Shown: positions 20,456 through 28,454, counted from the first letter of the stretch. The stretch: 64,000 nt of DNA from CALKWS01 sp051020515 (GCF_051020515.1 NZ_CP194857.1:2356001-2420000); one strand, 5' to 3'. Notes: generated by a model from the letters alone, not told the origin. Numbers and translations: made by a program.

Positions 20456-21493
20456 GTGCGCTCAGACGACCTGCCCCTCTCTCGCTCCGGAGTGGACCGC
20501 GACGGCCTCGGCCGCGTCCGGGAGGGGTTGATCGCCCGCCTGTTGGACCTGCCCTCCACCCGGGTCCTGCACCTCATCGGTGGTGATGTGCTCACCGGAT
20601 CCGATGACGCGCTGATGTTCACCGCCCCGCTCGGCACCGGTGGCGCTGACGCACCTGAGGCACCCGATGGTGCCGGCGGCGCGGCCGGTGGGGGCCCGGC
20701 CGCCCCGGGTGGTGCAACCCCGGTGCCCACCACCGGCGTCGGCACCGAGGATGTGCTCCTCTACCTGGGGCGCGACACCGAGCACGCCTACCTGGCCCAG
20801 GTCCACCCCGAAGCCACCGGCGTGAGCGACTGGGCCGAGGAGATCTCCCGCCGCACCGATGACCCGCAGGGCGCGCCGGGCGCCCGCCGCTCCCACCTGC
20901 GGGACGTGGGTTGGCGACTCCCCGCCCGCGATGCCGGACTCGCCACCGAGGCGGTGGCGCTGGCGAACTGGCACAGCACCCACCGGTACTGCCCTCGTTG
21001 CGGCGGGCCCACCGCGGTGGGCGAGGCCGGGTGGGTGCGCCGGTGCAGCGTGGACGGATCCCAGCACTTCCCCCGCACCGACCCGGCGGTGATCATGGCG
21101 ATCACCGATGACGACGACCGGTTGCTCCTGGCCCACGGTGCCGCGTGGCCGCCCACACGGTTCTCAGTACCGGCCGGGTTCGTCGAGCCGGGGGAGTCCC
21201 TGGAAGCCGCCGTGCGCCGCGAGGTCGCTGAGGAGACGGGTGTGCTCGTCGGTGAGGTGACCTATCAGGCTTCGCAACCGTGGCCCTTCCCGGCCTCGCT
21301 GATGGTGGGTATGAGCGGGCGGGCCCGGACCACCGAGGTGACGCCCGACGGCGTGGAGGTCACCGAGGCCATGTTCCTAAGCCGAACCGCACTCGCCCGG
21401 GCCGTGACCGATGGCGACGTGGTGCTGCCGCGGGCCACCTCCATCGCCCACCACCTCATCGCCCAGTGGTACGGCGGGCCACTGCCGACGTAG
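20456..21493 (+). CDS. nudC: NudC: NAD(H)/deNADding pyrophosphatase
   Basis: NUDIX hydrolase that cleaves NADH to NMNH and AMP and removes NAD caps from RNA. The 345-residue protein has a zinc-ribbon segment RYCPRCGGPT...RRCSVDGSQHFPRTDPAVI, in which the usual fourth Cys is not present at the expected spot, then the Nudix box GFVEPGESLEAAVRREVAEE, and the NADH-specificity motif SQPWPFPASLM. Start GTG 20456 has TACCGT at 20444-20449, six bases upstream, so translation is probably leaderless. An Ala/Gly/Pro-rich insertion (about residues 60-95) is unusual. It is placed next to adnAB and mrx1 as in mycobacteria. Confidence 0.93.
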   Translation: MRSDDLPLSRSGVDRDGLGRVREGLIARLLDLPSTRVLHLIGGDVLTGSDDALMFTAPLGTGGADAPEAPDGAGGAAGGGPAAPGGATPVPTTGVGTEDVLLYLGRDTEHAYLAQVHPEATGVSDWAEEISRRTDDPQGAPGARRSHLRDVGWRLPARDAGLATEAVALANWHSTHRYCPRCGGPTAVGEAGWVRRCSVDGSQHFPRTDPAVIMAITDDDDRLLLAHGAAWPPTRFSVPAGFVEPGESLEAAVRREVAEETGVLVGEVTYQASQPWPFPASLMVGMSGRARTTEVTPDGVEVTEAMFLSRTALARAVTDGDVVLPRATSIAHHLIAQWYGGPLPT

Positions 21494-21621
21494 GCGGCTC
21501 TGGGCGTCCCTTGCGGATTCGGAGCCGGGCGATACACGCATCGCTCGGCGCCGGTGCGAGCGGGTTCGCGCGCTCGGGTTCGGCCTGGCTGTCGCTGGGC
21601 CCTGGGCGATAGAGTCGGGCA

Positions 21622-22206
21622 ATGGCTGTCGAGGTGCGAGCCGCCACCCGTTTCGAGGACGTGGCCACGATGGTGGGCCCCAGACGTCCCGGCGCCGAGG
21701 TGTGCTGGTGCCTGAGTCATCGCAGACTCACCGCCGCAGAGCGGGCGCTACGGGGCCAGGACCGCGTCGACCTGGTCCGAGACCTCGTCGCCCAGGATCC
21801 GCCGCCCGGCGTCCTCGCCTACGACGGCGCGGACGTGGTGGGCTGGGCCGCAGTGGCTCCGCGCCGGAACACGAGTTTCGCCCGCAGCCGCAAGATCCCG
21901 CACCTCGATGCGGTCGATGCGGTGGATGTGTGGTCCCTGTGGTGCCTGCGGGTGCGTCCCGGTCACCGTAAGCAGGGGATCGTCCACCACCTGATCGCCG
22001 GCGCGGTGGACTTCGCCCGCGCGAACGATGCCCCGGTGATCGAGGCCTACCCGCTGGACAACAAGGGCGCCAAAGTCGACCAGTCCATGGCCTACGCGGG
22101 CACCCGGGCTGCGTTCGAGGCCGCCGGGTTCACCAGAGCCGCCGGCACCGATTCGGTGCTGAGTGGCTTCCCGCGCGTGCTGATGCGATTGGACCTACGG
22201 CGCTAA
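21622..22206 (+). CDS. GNAT-family N-acetyltransferase
   Basis: A 194-residue acetyl-CoA-dependent transferase. The acetyl-CoA pyrophosphate loop is LRVRPGHRKQGIVHHLI near the middle, followed by AVDFARANDAPVIEAYPLDN and a C-terminal YAGTRAAFEAAGF strand-helix typical of GNATs; CWCLSHR near residue 30 resembles the start of the YjcK/DUF-type GNATs with a conserved Cys. The substrate is unknown. ATG 21622 is preceded at six bases by TAGAGT (21610-21615), a leaderless promoter pattern. It lies between nudC and the convergent mycoredoxin gene. Confidence 0.82.
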   Translation: MAVEVRAATRFEDVATMVGPRRPGAEVCWCLSHRRLTAAERALRGQDRVDLVRDLVAQDPPPGVLAYDGADVVGWAAVAPRRNTSFARSRKIPHLDAVDAVDVWSLWCLRVRPGHRKQGIVHHLIAGAVDFARANDAPVIEAYPLDNKGAKVDQSMAYAGTRAAFEAAGFTRAAGTDSVLSGFPRVLMRLDLRR

Positions 22207-22236
22207 CGCCCGGCGCCGGCGCCGGTTGTGCCGGGC

Positions 22237-22497
22237 TCAGGCGATCCGTTCCTTGACCTCGGCCAGGGAGGGGTTGGTGGCCGTGGATCCGTCCGGGAAC
22301 AGCAACGTGGGTACGGTCTGGTTGCCCTCGTTGGCCGTCATCACGAACGCGGCCGCGTCCTCGTCGTTCTCGATGTTGACCTCGGTGTAGGGGATCCCCT
22401 CCCGGTCCATCTGCGACTTCAGTCGCCTGCAGTAGCCGCACCAGGTGGTGCTGAACATGGTGGTGCTGCCTGCTTGGGGTGGGGTGGTGCTGCTCAC
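22237..22497 (-). CDS. mrx1: Mycoredoxin (glutaredoxin-like, mycothiol-dependent)
   Basis: Reduces mycothiol mixed disulfides. The 86-residue protein has the thioredoxin fold with the redox motif TTWCGYCRRLK, the cis-Pro strand TVPTLLFPDG and a closing helix. CGYC with the following CRRLK, and proximity to uvrD2 and nudC homologues, identify it as mycoredoxin rather than NrdH. GTG 22497 has GGGAGC upstream; an internal ATG (before FSTTWCGYC) would remove the first beta strand. It is on the minus strand, opposite to nudC. Confidence 0.85.
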   Translation of the reverse strand: MSSTTPPQAGSTTMFSTTWCGYCRRLKSQMDREGIPYTEVNIENDEDAAAFVMTANEGNQTVPTLLFPDGSTATNPSLAEVKERIA

Positions 22498-22637
22498 GAA
22501 GTGCTCCCGTCGACAAACCGGTGACTGAACTGGATTCGATGCTACCCCGCACCCGCGCGGTGCCCCGGTGGGGTAGCACACACCATGGGTCGCACCTTCT
22601 GGCACGCCCCACCGGGCGCCGGCGCAGTCGCACGAAC

Positions 22638-23150
22638 TCAACGATCCGTCAGCGCGGCGGACGTTCGGGCCGGCGTCGTATGACGAACCATCACGATGCT
22701 CGGCGAGGGCGGGGAGTGGTCCGCAGGAGGCAGTTCGCTGAAGCCCAGCCGGCGGTAGTAGTCCACGGCCCCCTCGTTGCTACGTCGAACGACGGCCCGC
22801 AGCACCTGCAGGTGCCGTTCGAGGCAGTTCCGCAAAGTCGTGTCCATCAGCAGCATTCCGATGCCTTTGCCCCGCGCAGGCTCGGAGACGAAGGTCGCGA
22901 CGTCGACCCACCCAGGAGGCAGGTCGTCGTGGTATCCCTCAACGGCTTGGAATCCCAGGAACTGCTCCGACTCGGTGGCAACCACGCAGCCGAGACAGTG
23001 CTCCCCGGCAATGAACCACTCGGTGAAGGCCTCCGGACTCAGGTGCTGCTCGATAGCGGTCTTGTCTCCTTCGTCGACGATGCTGTTGAGCAACCGGGAC
23101 AACGGATCGGCATCCTCAGGGCGAGCGTCACGGATCACGACGCCGACCAT
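22638..23150 (-). CDS. GNAT-family N-acetyltransferase
   Basis: A 170-residue acetyltransferase. VIRDARPEDADPLSRLLNSI opens the domain; the acetyl-CoA loop is SEPARGKGIGMLLMDTTL, and VRRSNEGAVDYYRRLGF is the canonical C-terminal GNAT signature. The substrate cannot be named. The start at 23150 is chosen because GGAGGG lies just upstream; the frame is open further up but lacks a good site. Upstream residues overlap the end of the sigma-factor gene region by promoter only. It lies at the edge of the accessory block inserted between mrx1 and uvrD2. Confidence 0.83.
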   Translation of the reverse strand: MVGVVIRDARPEDADPLSRLLNSIVDEGDKTAIEQHLSPEAFTEWFIAGEHCLGCVVATESEQFLGFQAVEGYHDDLPPGWVDVATFVSEPARGKGIGMLLMDTTLRNCLERHLQVLRAVVRRSNEGAVDYYRRLGFSELPPADHSPPSPSIVMVRHTTPARTSAALTDR

Positions 23151-23218
23151 TTCGCCTCCCTCCGGTTGCTGCGTCGTCGAGGACCGTGACAGGCGGTCCG
23201 ACCGGTACGCCATCGGCC

Positions 23219-24115
23219 TCATCCTAGGGTGAGGCGGGTCTCGGACCTGATGCGGGACAGTTTGTGAGGGTTGCGCACGTAGTACAGGCCATGGAATCGG
23301 CCGTCGGTGACGCGAGCGGTGAGGACTCCGTCGATGGCACCGTCGAGGCGCACGAGGAGCGCAGGGCTACCGTTGGTCACGATGGCCTGCGCGGCGAACT
23401 CACCGTCGAACTTCCCGAAGAGGGCGAGGATGATGCGTGCCACGTTGTCAGCGCCGAGGATCGAGCGGACCGGCGCCTTCTCCACCCCACCCCCATCGCC
23501 CACGAGGACGACGTCGGGGGCAAGCAAGTCCAGCAGACCCTGGAGGTCACCGGTTTCGACTGCACGTCGGAAGGACTCCAGGGCCGCGCGGGTGTCTCTT
23601 TGGGACACCACCTGGCGGGGGCGGCCTGCCTCGACACGTCGTCGCGCTCGGTGGGCTATCTGCCGGACGGCCGCCGCGCTCTTGTCGACGGCGACCGCGA
23701 TCTCGTCATAGCCGACGTCGAAGACCTCGCGCAGGACGAAGACGGCGCGTTCCGTCGGCGACAGTGCCTCGAGGACCAGCAGCATCGCCATCGAGACGCT
23801 TTCGGCGAGTTCTACGTCCTCTGCCACGTCCGGTGTGGTGAGCAAGGGTTCAGGCAGCCACGGGCCGACGTAGGTCTCTCGACGGCGCTTCACTGTCCGC
23901 AGCCGGTCAAGTGCCTGCCGGGTCGCGACCTGGACCAGGTAGGCGCGCTGGTCGCGCACCTGGCCCAGGTCGACCGTAGCCCACCGTAACCATGTCTCCT
24001 GGAGGACGTCCTCCGCGTCGGCGGCCGACCCGAGCATCTCGTAGGCGACGGTGAAGAGCAGGTTCCGGTGACGGATGAATGTCTCGGTCGCCGCGTCCGT
24101 GGCGTGGTCGGTCAC
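23219..24115 (-). CDS. sigJ: ECF41-type RNA polymerase sigma factor (SigJ family) with SnoaL-like C-terminal domain
   Basis: Extracytoplasmic-function sigma factor whose fused C-terminal domain replaces an anti-sigma factor. Sigma2 (FIRHRNLLFTVAYEMLGSAADAEDVLQETWLRW) spans about residues 14-75 and sigma4 (LSPTERAVFVLREVFDVGYDEIA) about 120-175. The remaining 110 residues are SnoaL-like and carry DGGG (VGDGGGVEK) and NPHKL (YVRNPHKLSRI), matching the DGGG and NPDKL signatures described for ECF41. GTG 24115 overlaps the stop of the FAD oxidoreductase gene (GTGA). ECF41 genes are typically linked to oxidoreductase or epimerase targets, as here. Confidence 0.88.
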   Translation of the reverse strand: MTDHATDAATETFIRHRNLLFTVAYEMLGSAADAEDVLQETWLRWATVDLGQVRDQRAYLVQVATRQALDRLRTVKRRRETYVGPWLPEPLLTTPDVAEDVELAESVSMAMLLVLEALSPTERAVFVLREVFDVGYDEIAVAVDKSAAAVRQIAHRARRRVEAGRPRQVVSQRDTRAALESFRRAVETGDLQGLLDLLAPDVVLVGDGGGVEKAPVRSILGADNVARIILALFGKFDGEFAAQAIVTNGSPALLVRLDGAIDGVLTARVTDGRFHGLYYVRNPHKLSRIRSETRLTLG

Positions 24116-25317
24116 GGCCCACCCCTTCTCATTCGACGTTCCCCGGCGCTCACTGCCTCGCGCGCGGTTTGGAGGACCTCCTGGCGCTTGGGGTCGCGGA
24201 AGCGCCAGGTGAACGAGCCGGGCCTGCGCGCCTCCTCCGTGAGGAACTTGATAGATCCCTGCACCGCCTTCTCTTTGATCATCGCCGTGAGGCGTCCCGC
24301 GAGGTAAAGGCCTCTGGCGGTGTCGTCCCGGTGGGCGACCTGGAGGACGGCGTCGCGACGACCCAGACTGATGCACTGGCCGAAGAATCCGACGTCGATG
24401 CAAGCGGGCGTCACTCCGGCGATCCGGCTGAGCACCGTGTCGGCGGCATGTGCACCGAGTGGGAGGGCCGTCTGGGCACTCATCCTGAACGGTAGGTCCG
24501 ACGGTGCCGCCGCGTCACCGGCGGCGACGATACGCGCGTCGTCCACGCTAGTCAGCGTCTCATCCGTCAGCAGGCGGCCTGATCCGTCTGTGCTCAGACC
24601 GCTGCCGGTGGCGAGGTCGGGGACCCCGAACCCTGCCGTCCAGACGGTGACCATGCTCGGGATCTGGCTGCCGTTGCTGAGCCCTAAGGACTCCGGGCTG
24701 ACGGCAGCCACGTTGGATCCCTCCCGCACCGCGACTCCTAGTCTCGCCAAGCGGTGTTTGACCGATCGGCGAGCCCGCGGATGCAGGTACGGACCGAGTT
24801 CTGTTCCGCAGACCAGCGTCACATGACGACCGGCTTCGCCCAACTCTGCCGCGGTCTCGATCCCAGTCGATCCACCGCCGACGACCACGACCGGAGCCGT
24901 TGTGGCCCTCGCGTCGAGTGCTGCCCGGAGCCGACTCGCCTCCTCTAGGGTCGCCAGCGGGTGGGCGTGCTCCGCCGCCCCGGGTACGGGCGAGGCAGCA
25001 CTGGTGCTCCCCACGGCGTACACCAGGTGGTCGTAGTCGACTGCCCCGCCGCTACCCACCGCGAGGCTGCGTCCCGGGGCGTCGATATGGGTGACGGTGT
25101 CGACCACCAGTCGGACGCTTGGAGCCAGCACCACCCGGTAGTCGACGACCGTTTCGTCGGAACCAGCGCCGAACTGATGCAGTCGGAGGCGTTCGACGAA
25201 CGCCGGACTGCGAGCGATCAGCGTCACCGCCACGTCGTCGCGCTGGGTGAGGCGGTTGGCTGCCATCACGCCGGCGTACCCACCGCCGACCACGATGACA
25301 TGGATGCTGTGCGTCAT
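24112..25317 (-). CDS. FAD-dependent NAD(P)H oxidoreductase (type II NADH dehydrogenase-like)
   Basis: A 401-residue flavoprotein of the pyridine nucleotide-disulfide oxidoreductase family. FAD-binding GxGxxG appears as HVIVVGGGYAGVMAANRL; the NAD(P) site as VVVVGGGSTGIETAAEL; the second FAD motif as DARIVAAGDAAAP. It is a likely target of the co-transcribed ECF41 sigma factor. The ATG at 25317 has GAAGGAG upstream. Thirty-four bases upstream of the start lies an ECF41-type promoter (25352-25378). The electron acceptor is unknown; no C-terminal membrane helix is obvious. Confidence 0.87.
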   Translation of the reverse strand: MTHSIHVIVVGGGYAGVMAANRLTQRDDVAVTLIARSPAFVERLRLHQFGAGSDETVVDYRVVLAPSVRLVVDTVTHIDAPGRSLAVGSGGAVDYDHLVYAVGSTSAASPVPGAAEHAHPLATLEEASRLRAALDARATTAPVVVVGGGSTGIETAAELGEAGRHVTLVCGTELGPYLHPRARRSVKHRLARLGVAVREGSNVAAVSPESLGLSNGSQIPSMVTVWTAGFGVPDLATGSGLSTDGSGRLLTDETLTSVDDARIVAAGDAAAPSDLPFRMSAQTALPLGAHAADTVLSRIAGVTPACIDVGFFGQCISLGRRDAVLQVAHRDDTARGLYLAGRLTAMIKEKAVQGSIKFLTEEARRPGSFTWRFRDPKRQEVLQTAREAVSAGERRMRRGGP

Positions 25318-25351
25318 GGTCTCTCCTTCGTTCCATTGGCTTTGACCACCA

Positions 25352-25378
25352 GACGCCGCGCGATGGGAAGTTGTGACA
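25352..25378 (-). promoter_or_regulatory. ECF41-type promoter, TGTCACA-N16-CGTC
   Basis: On the minus strand TGTCACA (25378-25372) is followed after exactly 16 bases by CGTC (25355-25352), 34 bases before the ATG of the FAD oxidoreductase. This is the published ECF41 promoter consensus as I remember it, and the downstream operon encodes an ECF41 sigma factor, so autoregulation is the natural reading. Confidence 0.75.
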
Positions 25379-25444
25379 GCCGAACCAGCGCGTCTCATCG
25401 ACACATCGACGCACCGCTGAAACCGCAGGTCACCGCCCCCACAC

Positions 25445-25864
25445 CTACTCGATCGACACCAGTCTGATCTCGTCTTCGGCCGGGAGTCGCTGATCGCCTT
25501 GCCACTCACGGCCGGCCTGGGCGTCGGTGGGGTAGTGGACGCAGAACGCCTCCACGTCCTCGTCGACGTCGAAGGTGCCACGCACGCCAGCGGGCATGTA
25601 GAGCGACTCCCCGACGGTGGCGGTGAGGGCCTCCTCGCCGATTCGCACGGTCAGACTGCCCATGGTCACCACGGCAACCTCGTCGTAGGCCCAGAGGAAC
25701 TCGAATCTCACCCCTCGCCGGAAGCGGATGTAGGCCAGCCCCAGGTTTGACCCCTCTGGTTCGTCCGCGATGTAGCCGACGTAGGCCCGGTGGCCGCCAA
25801 CCTGTAGCCACTCCGGCACGTCGTGGACGCTGAGTTGCTGGATCGTGCGTGCCTCGAAACTCAA
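25445..25864 (-). CDS. Cupin-fold protein
   Basis: A 139-residue single-domain cupin. FEFLWAYDEVAVVTMGSLTVRIG and SLYMPAGVRGTFDVDEDVEAFCVHYP correspond to the two cupin motifs, though the usual metal-binding histidines of motif 1 are replaced (W-A-Y-D-E), so metal binding is uncertain. The best start is TTG 25864 with GGAG eight bases upstream; no ATG or GTG is well placed. It begins 11 bp after the stop of the epimerase gene and ends about 130 bp before the FAD oxidoreductase, forming one stretch of same-strand genes around the ECF41 sigma factor. Confidence 0.72.
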   Translation of the reverse strand: MSFEARTIQQLSVHDVPEWLQVGGHRAYVGYIADEPEGSNLGLAYIRFRRGVRFEFLWAYDEVAVVTMGSLTVRIGEEALTATVGESLYMPAGVRGTFDVDEDVEAFCVHYPTDAQAGREWQGDQRLPAEDEIRLVSIE

Positions 25865-25875
25865 CTGCGGGTCTC

Positions 25876-26799
25876 CTATCTCGCTGTGCTGCGTAGTTCG
25901 GCGGTGAAGCCCGTACGCCACGAGGCGAACGCTGGCTGCCACCCGAGGATGCGCCTGGCGCGGTCGTTGGCCGCTCCGCGGAGCGCGGTCATGAAGGCCA
26001 CACCCCACGGTCCGATGGCCCACCGGGCGAGGAACGTCGGTACCCGCCGGGGCTGCGGCGCGTCCAGTTCGCGGGCGAGGTAGGGGAGCCAGTGCCGCAT
26101 CTGCGCCGGCTCATCGTCCACCACATTGAACACCCCCGGGTGTCCGGTGTCGATCACCGAGAGGACGGCGGCTGCGGCATCCCGCGTGTGGGTGAAGGAG
26201 AACGTCGCGGCCCCACCCCCGACGAGAGGCACCTGGCGGTCCCGCACCTGTCGCACGACGGAGCCATCGATTGCGAAGCCGGTACCCGGACCATAGAGGT
26301 GGCCGAGGCGCAGCACCGTGCCCCCGACCGCGAGCGTGTTCGCCTCCAGTTGTTTCAGCGCCTCCAGTGCGGGCGCGAAGGGAGTGGGCGGGTTCTGCCA
26401 CAACGGGGCGTCCTCGCTCGCTGGCCCCTCGCCGCCCGGATCGTAGGCGAAGGCCAGGCCCTGGGACAGGAACTGGCGGACGCCGACCTCCGCTGCGGCG
26501 GTGATGAGGTTGCTCGTGCCCTGGATGCGCAGACGGTTGGTCAATTCGAACTGCTCGGCGAACCGCTTCGGATCCAACTGTCCCGGGATTGCGGTGAGCA
26601 TGTTGACGATGACGTCGGGCCGGGTCTCGCTGACGATGCCGACGACGGCGTCGAGGTCCAGCGCGTCCGCCTGGACCACGCGCGCCGATGACGGGAAGGC
26701 GGCCCTGGCGAGCCCGACGACGTCGTGTCCTTCCTCCTGGAGCATGGGAGTGAGTTGGCTTCCGATGACGCCGCTGGCTCCGGCGATGAGCACTCGCAT
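25876..26799 (-). CDS. NAD-dependent epimerase/dehydratase family protein
   Basis: Extended short-chain dehydrogenase of 307 residues: Rossmann motif RVLIAGASGVIGSQL at the N-terminus, VVQADALDLD, an NMLTAIPG segment, and RLGHLYGPGTGF. The catalytic Tyr-x3-Lys is not obvious: the position usually occupied reads APALEALKQLE, so the enzyme may be atypical. ATG 26799 has a strong GGAGGAAA site. It is immediately upstream of the cupin gene and near the ECF41 sigma factor, whose family is often linked with epimerases. No ECF41-type box is visible upstream of it. Confidence 0.83.
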   Translation of the reverse strand: MRVLIAGASGVIGSQLTPMLQEEGHDVVGLARAAFPSSARVVQADALDLDAVVGIVSETRPDVIVNMLTAIPGQLDPKRFAEQFELTNRLRIQGTSNLITAAAEVGVRQFLSQGLAFAYDPGGEGPASEDAPLWQNPPTPFAPALEALKQLEANTLAVGGTVLRLGHLYGPGTGFAIDGSVVRQVRDRQVPLVGGGAATFSFTHTRDAAAAVLSVIDTGHPGVFNVVDDEPAQMRHWLPYLARELDAPQPRRVPTFLARWAIGPWGVAFMTALRGAANDRARRILGWQPAFASWRTGFTAELRSTAR

Positions 26800-26898
26800 G
26801 TTTCCTCCTCGGTGACGTGGGCAATGCGGGCCGGAAGTGGTCGAGGAATCAGCGTGACCGCCGGCCGACTCGCCCATGCCCGTCCGGCCCGGTGCTGC

Positions 26899-27339
26899 TC
26901 ACGGCGCCGCGTTCGGCCGGACGGTTGTTCCGATCAGGATGTACGCGAGTCCACCGATCGTGTGCATGCCCGCGAGCAGGAGACCGGTGGTGAGGTCGTG
27001 TGCGCCGGTGAGGACGAACGGGATGGTGATCAGGACGGCGACGGCGCCGGCGATGATCGCGATGGTCGTCCAGCGACGGGAGCGCCGTGCGAGCAGGGCC
27101 AGCACGAGCGCGCCGAGCGCGAGCGGTACGGCTGTCTTCCACGCCACGTCGCCGGGGATGATCAGGTGGTTGGCCTCACCAGCACCGGGATCGATTCGCA
27201 GCGCCGCGTCGGTGGCCCGTCCGATGGCATAAAGGCCCAGGTTCGCTGCGGTGGCAATGAGGATGCAGGCGATAATCACGAGTGCGGGACTCCTGGAGCG
27301 GCGGTCGGACTTCGTGGACGTGGCAATGGCACCAGACAT
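26899..27339 (-). CDS. DUF6069 family membrane protein
   Basis: A 146-residue protein with four predicted membrane helices (about residues 18-38, 62-84, 90-112 and 117-138), matching DUF6069. Function unknown. The ATG at 27339 has only a weak GAAGA site; ninety-five bases upstream starts a 48-bp element shared with the DoxX gene (27434-27481), which suggests common control by a factor such as the neighbouring LuxR protein. It is separated from the epimerase gene start by 99 bp. Confidence 0.72.
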   Translation of the reverse strand: MSGAIATSTKSDRRSRSPALVIIACILIATAANLGLYAIGRATDAALRIDPGAGEANHLIIPGDVAWKTAVPLALGALVLALLARRSRRWTTIAIIAGAVAVLITIPFVLTGAHDLTTGLLLAGMHTIGGLAYILIGTTVRPNAAP

Positions 27340-27433
27340 TGGTCTTCTTTCGAGTTCGGATGGACGGCGGCACGTCTGCAACAAGACGCAGGGGGCTGGA
27401 TGTGATGGCAATCCTCCGGTGTCGGTCGACCGC

Positions 27434-27481
27434 GCGGCATCGCCCGAAAGAGCCATTCGGGTACCACTTCTGCCAGGACGG
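27434..27481. promoter_or_regulatory. 48-bp shared upstream element, copy A (DUF6069 gene)
   Basis: This segment matches 28049-28096 at 42 of 48 positions without gaps. Its core is an inverted repeat, CCCGAA at 27443-27448 and TTCGGG at 27456-27461, around AGAGCCA. In copy B the arms read CCCGAT and ATCGGG, so pairing is kept although bases differ. It lies 95 bp before the DUF6069 start. It is probably a promoter with operator; no known factor is recognised. Confidence 0.6.
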
Positions 27482-27590
27482 GAGGCGCCGAACCGGCTGG
27501 GAGAGGTCGCGGGAGCCGATGACGACCCTCATGCCGGCGTGGGCCGGTCGGGTGATGGCGTCGGATCGGAGAGCGATCGCCTCGCACGGC

Positions 27591-27977
27591 TCACGAGCCG
27601 AAGGGCTCGAGGCTGAAGCGCCCCCACGCCACGAGGGCGAAGAGGGACAAGAACACGAGGTCGCCGATCAGGAACTTCCATTCGCTGCGGCGGAACCGGG
27701 TCGTGGCGGCGCCGGCCATCACCAGCATCAGTCCGCACGCGGCCACCGGGACCAGCACCGGTGCGACGTTCACCGCGGCCGGCAGGACCAGGCCCACAGC
27801 GCCCACGATCTTGATAACGCCGATGGCCTTGATGTGTCCAGGGGTGAAGTCATCGACCCAGTGCTGGCTCTCCGCGTAGGAGCGGTACTTCTCCTTCGAC
27901 ATCAGCAACTGGCTGGCACCTCCGATCAGGTAGGCGGCCGACAGCAATCCGGCGATGATCCACAGGGTGATGTGCAT
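27591..27977 (-). CDS. DoxX-like membrane protein
   Basis: A 128-residue DoxX/DoxD-family protein with four helices: HITLWIIAGLLSAAYLIGGASQLL, IGVIKIVGAVGLVLPAAV, APVLVPVAACGLMLVMAGA and FLIGDLVFLSLFALVAW. In other bacteria DoxX proteins are linked to oxidative-stress membrane complexes, but no such link is shown here. ATG 27977 has CAAGGAG upstream. Its leader contains GGGGCTGGTAACACC, which resembles the leader of the luxR gene 460 bp further up. A 48-bp element shared with the DUF6069 gene lies 72 bp upstream. Confidence 0.8.
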   Translation of the reverse strand: MHITLWIIAGLLSAAYLIGGASQLLMSKEKYRSYAESQHWVDDFTPGHIKAIGVIKIVGAVGLVLPAAVNVAPVLVPVAACGLMLVMAGAATTRFRRSEWKFLIGDLVFLSLFALVAWGRFSLEPFGS

Positions 27978-28048
27978 GTTCTCTCCTTGGTGTTACCAGC
28001 CCCCGCCGGGTCCGACCTGCAACCGATCTTCCGGCGGCGGCGTAGGGT

Positions 28049-28096
28049 GCGGCATCGCCCGATAGAGCCATCGGGGTACCAGTTCAGTCAGGACGG
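28049..28096. promoter_or_regulatory. 48-bp shared upstream element, copy B (DoxX gene)
   Basis: Second copy of the element at 27434-27481. The inverted repeat is CCCGAT (28058-28063) and ATCGGG (28070-28075) around AGAGCC. On the minus strand it reads GGTACC, then 17 bases, then CGAT, in both copies, which could be an ECF-like promoter overlapping an operator. It lies between luxR and DoxX. Confidence 0.6.
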
Positions 28097-28120
28097 AATC
28101 CCGGCAGTCCCGGGTGCGGG

Positions 28121-28441
28121 TCAGTCGAGTAGTCCGAGGTCACGGCCGCGGGCGACCGCTTCGGTGCGGTTGCCGGCGTTAAGCTTGTCGAGGATGTGAG
28201 CGACGTGCCTCTTGATGGTGTGGGTTGAGAGGAAGAGGTCGCCGGCGATCTCCCGGTTCGCACGGCCCTCGGCCACGAGGCGAAGGACCTCGAGCTCACG
28301 GACGCTCAGCCGGCCGGCGGGCCCGGTGCTCTGCCTGCCTGCGGCGAGACCCTGGCGGCCCTGATGCGCCGTCCGGATCAGGCGGCGCTGGTGCGCGCCG
28401 GCCGCGGCTTCCGGTTCCAACCGGGATGGAGCGGTGTCCAT
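28121..28441 (-). CDS. Small LuxR-type DNA-binding regulator (C-terminal HTH only)
   Basis: A 106-residue regulator with the LuxR-type helix-turn-helix LSVRELEVLRLVAEG...ANREIAGDLFLSTHTIKRHVAHIL occupying residues about 44-103. The sequence is most like the C-terminal domain of MalT/LAL regulators, but the ATPase and receiver domains are absent. The first 40 residues are Ala/Arg-rich and unremarkable. ATG 28441 has GAGGGAGG upstream. It is divergent from a SigJ-like sigma gene, sharing a symmetric intergenic region. It may be a shortened regulator that still binds DNA, or a remnant. Confidence 0.78.
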   Translation of the reverse strand: MDTAPSRLEPEAAAGAHQRRLIRTAHQGRQGLAAGRQSTGPAGRLSVRELEVLRLVAEGRANREIAGDLFLSTHTIKRHVAHILDKLNAGNRTEAVARGRDLGLLD

Positions 28442-28454
28442 ATATCCTCCCTCG

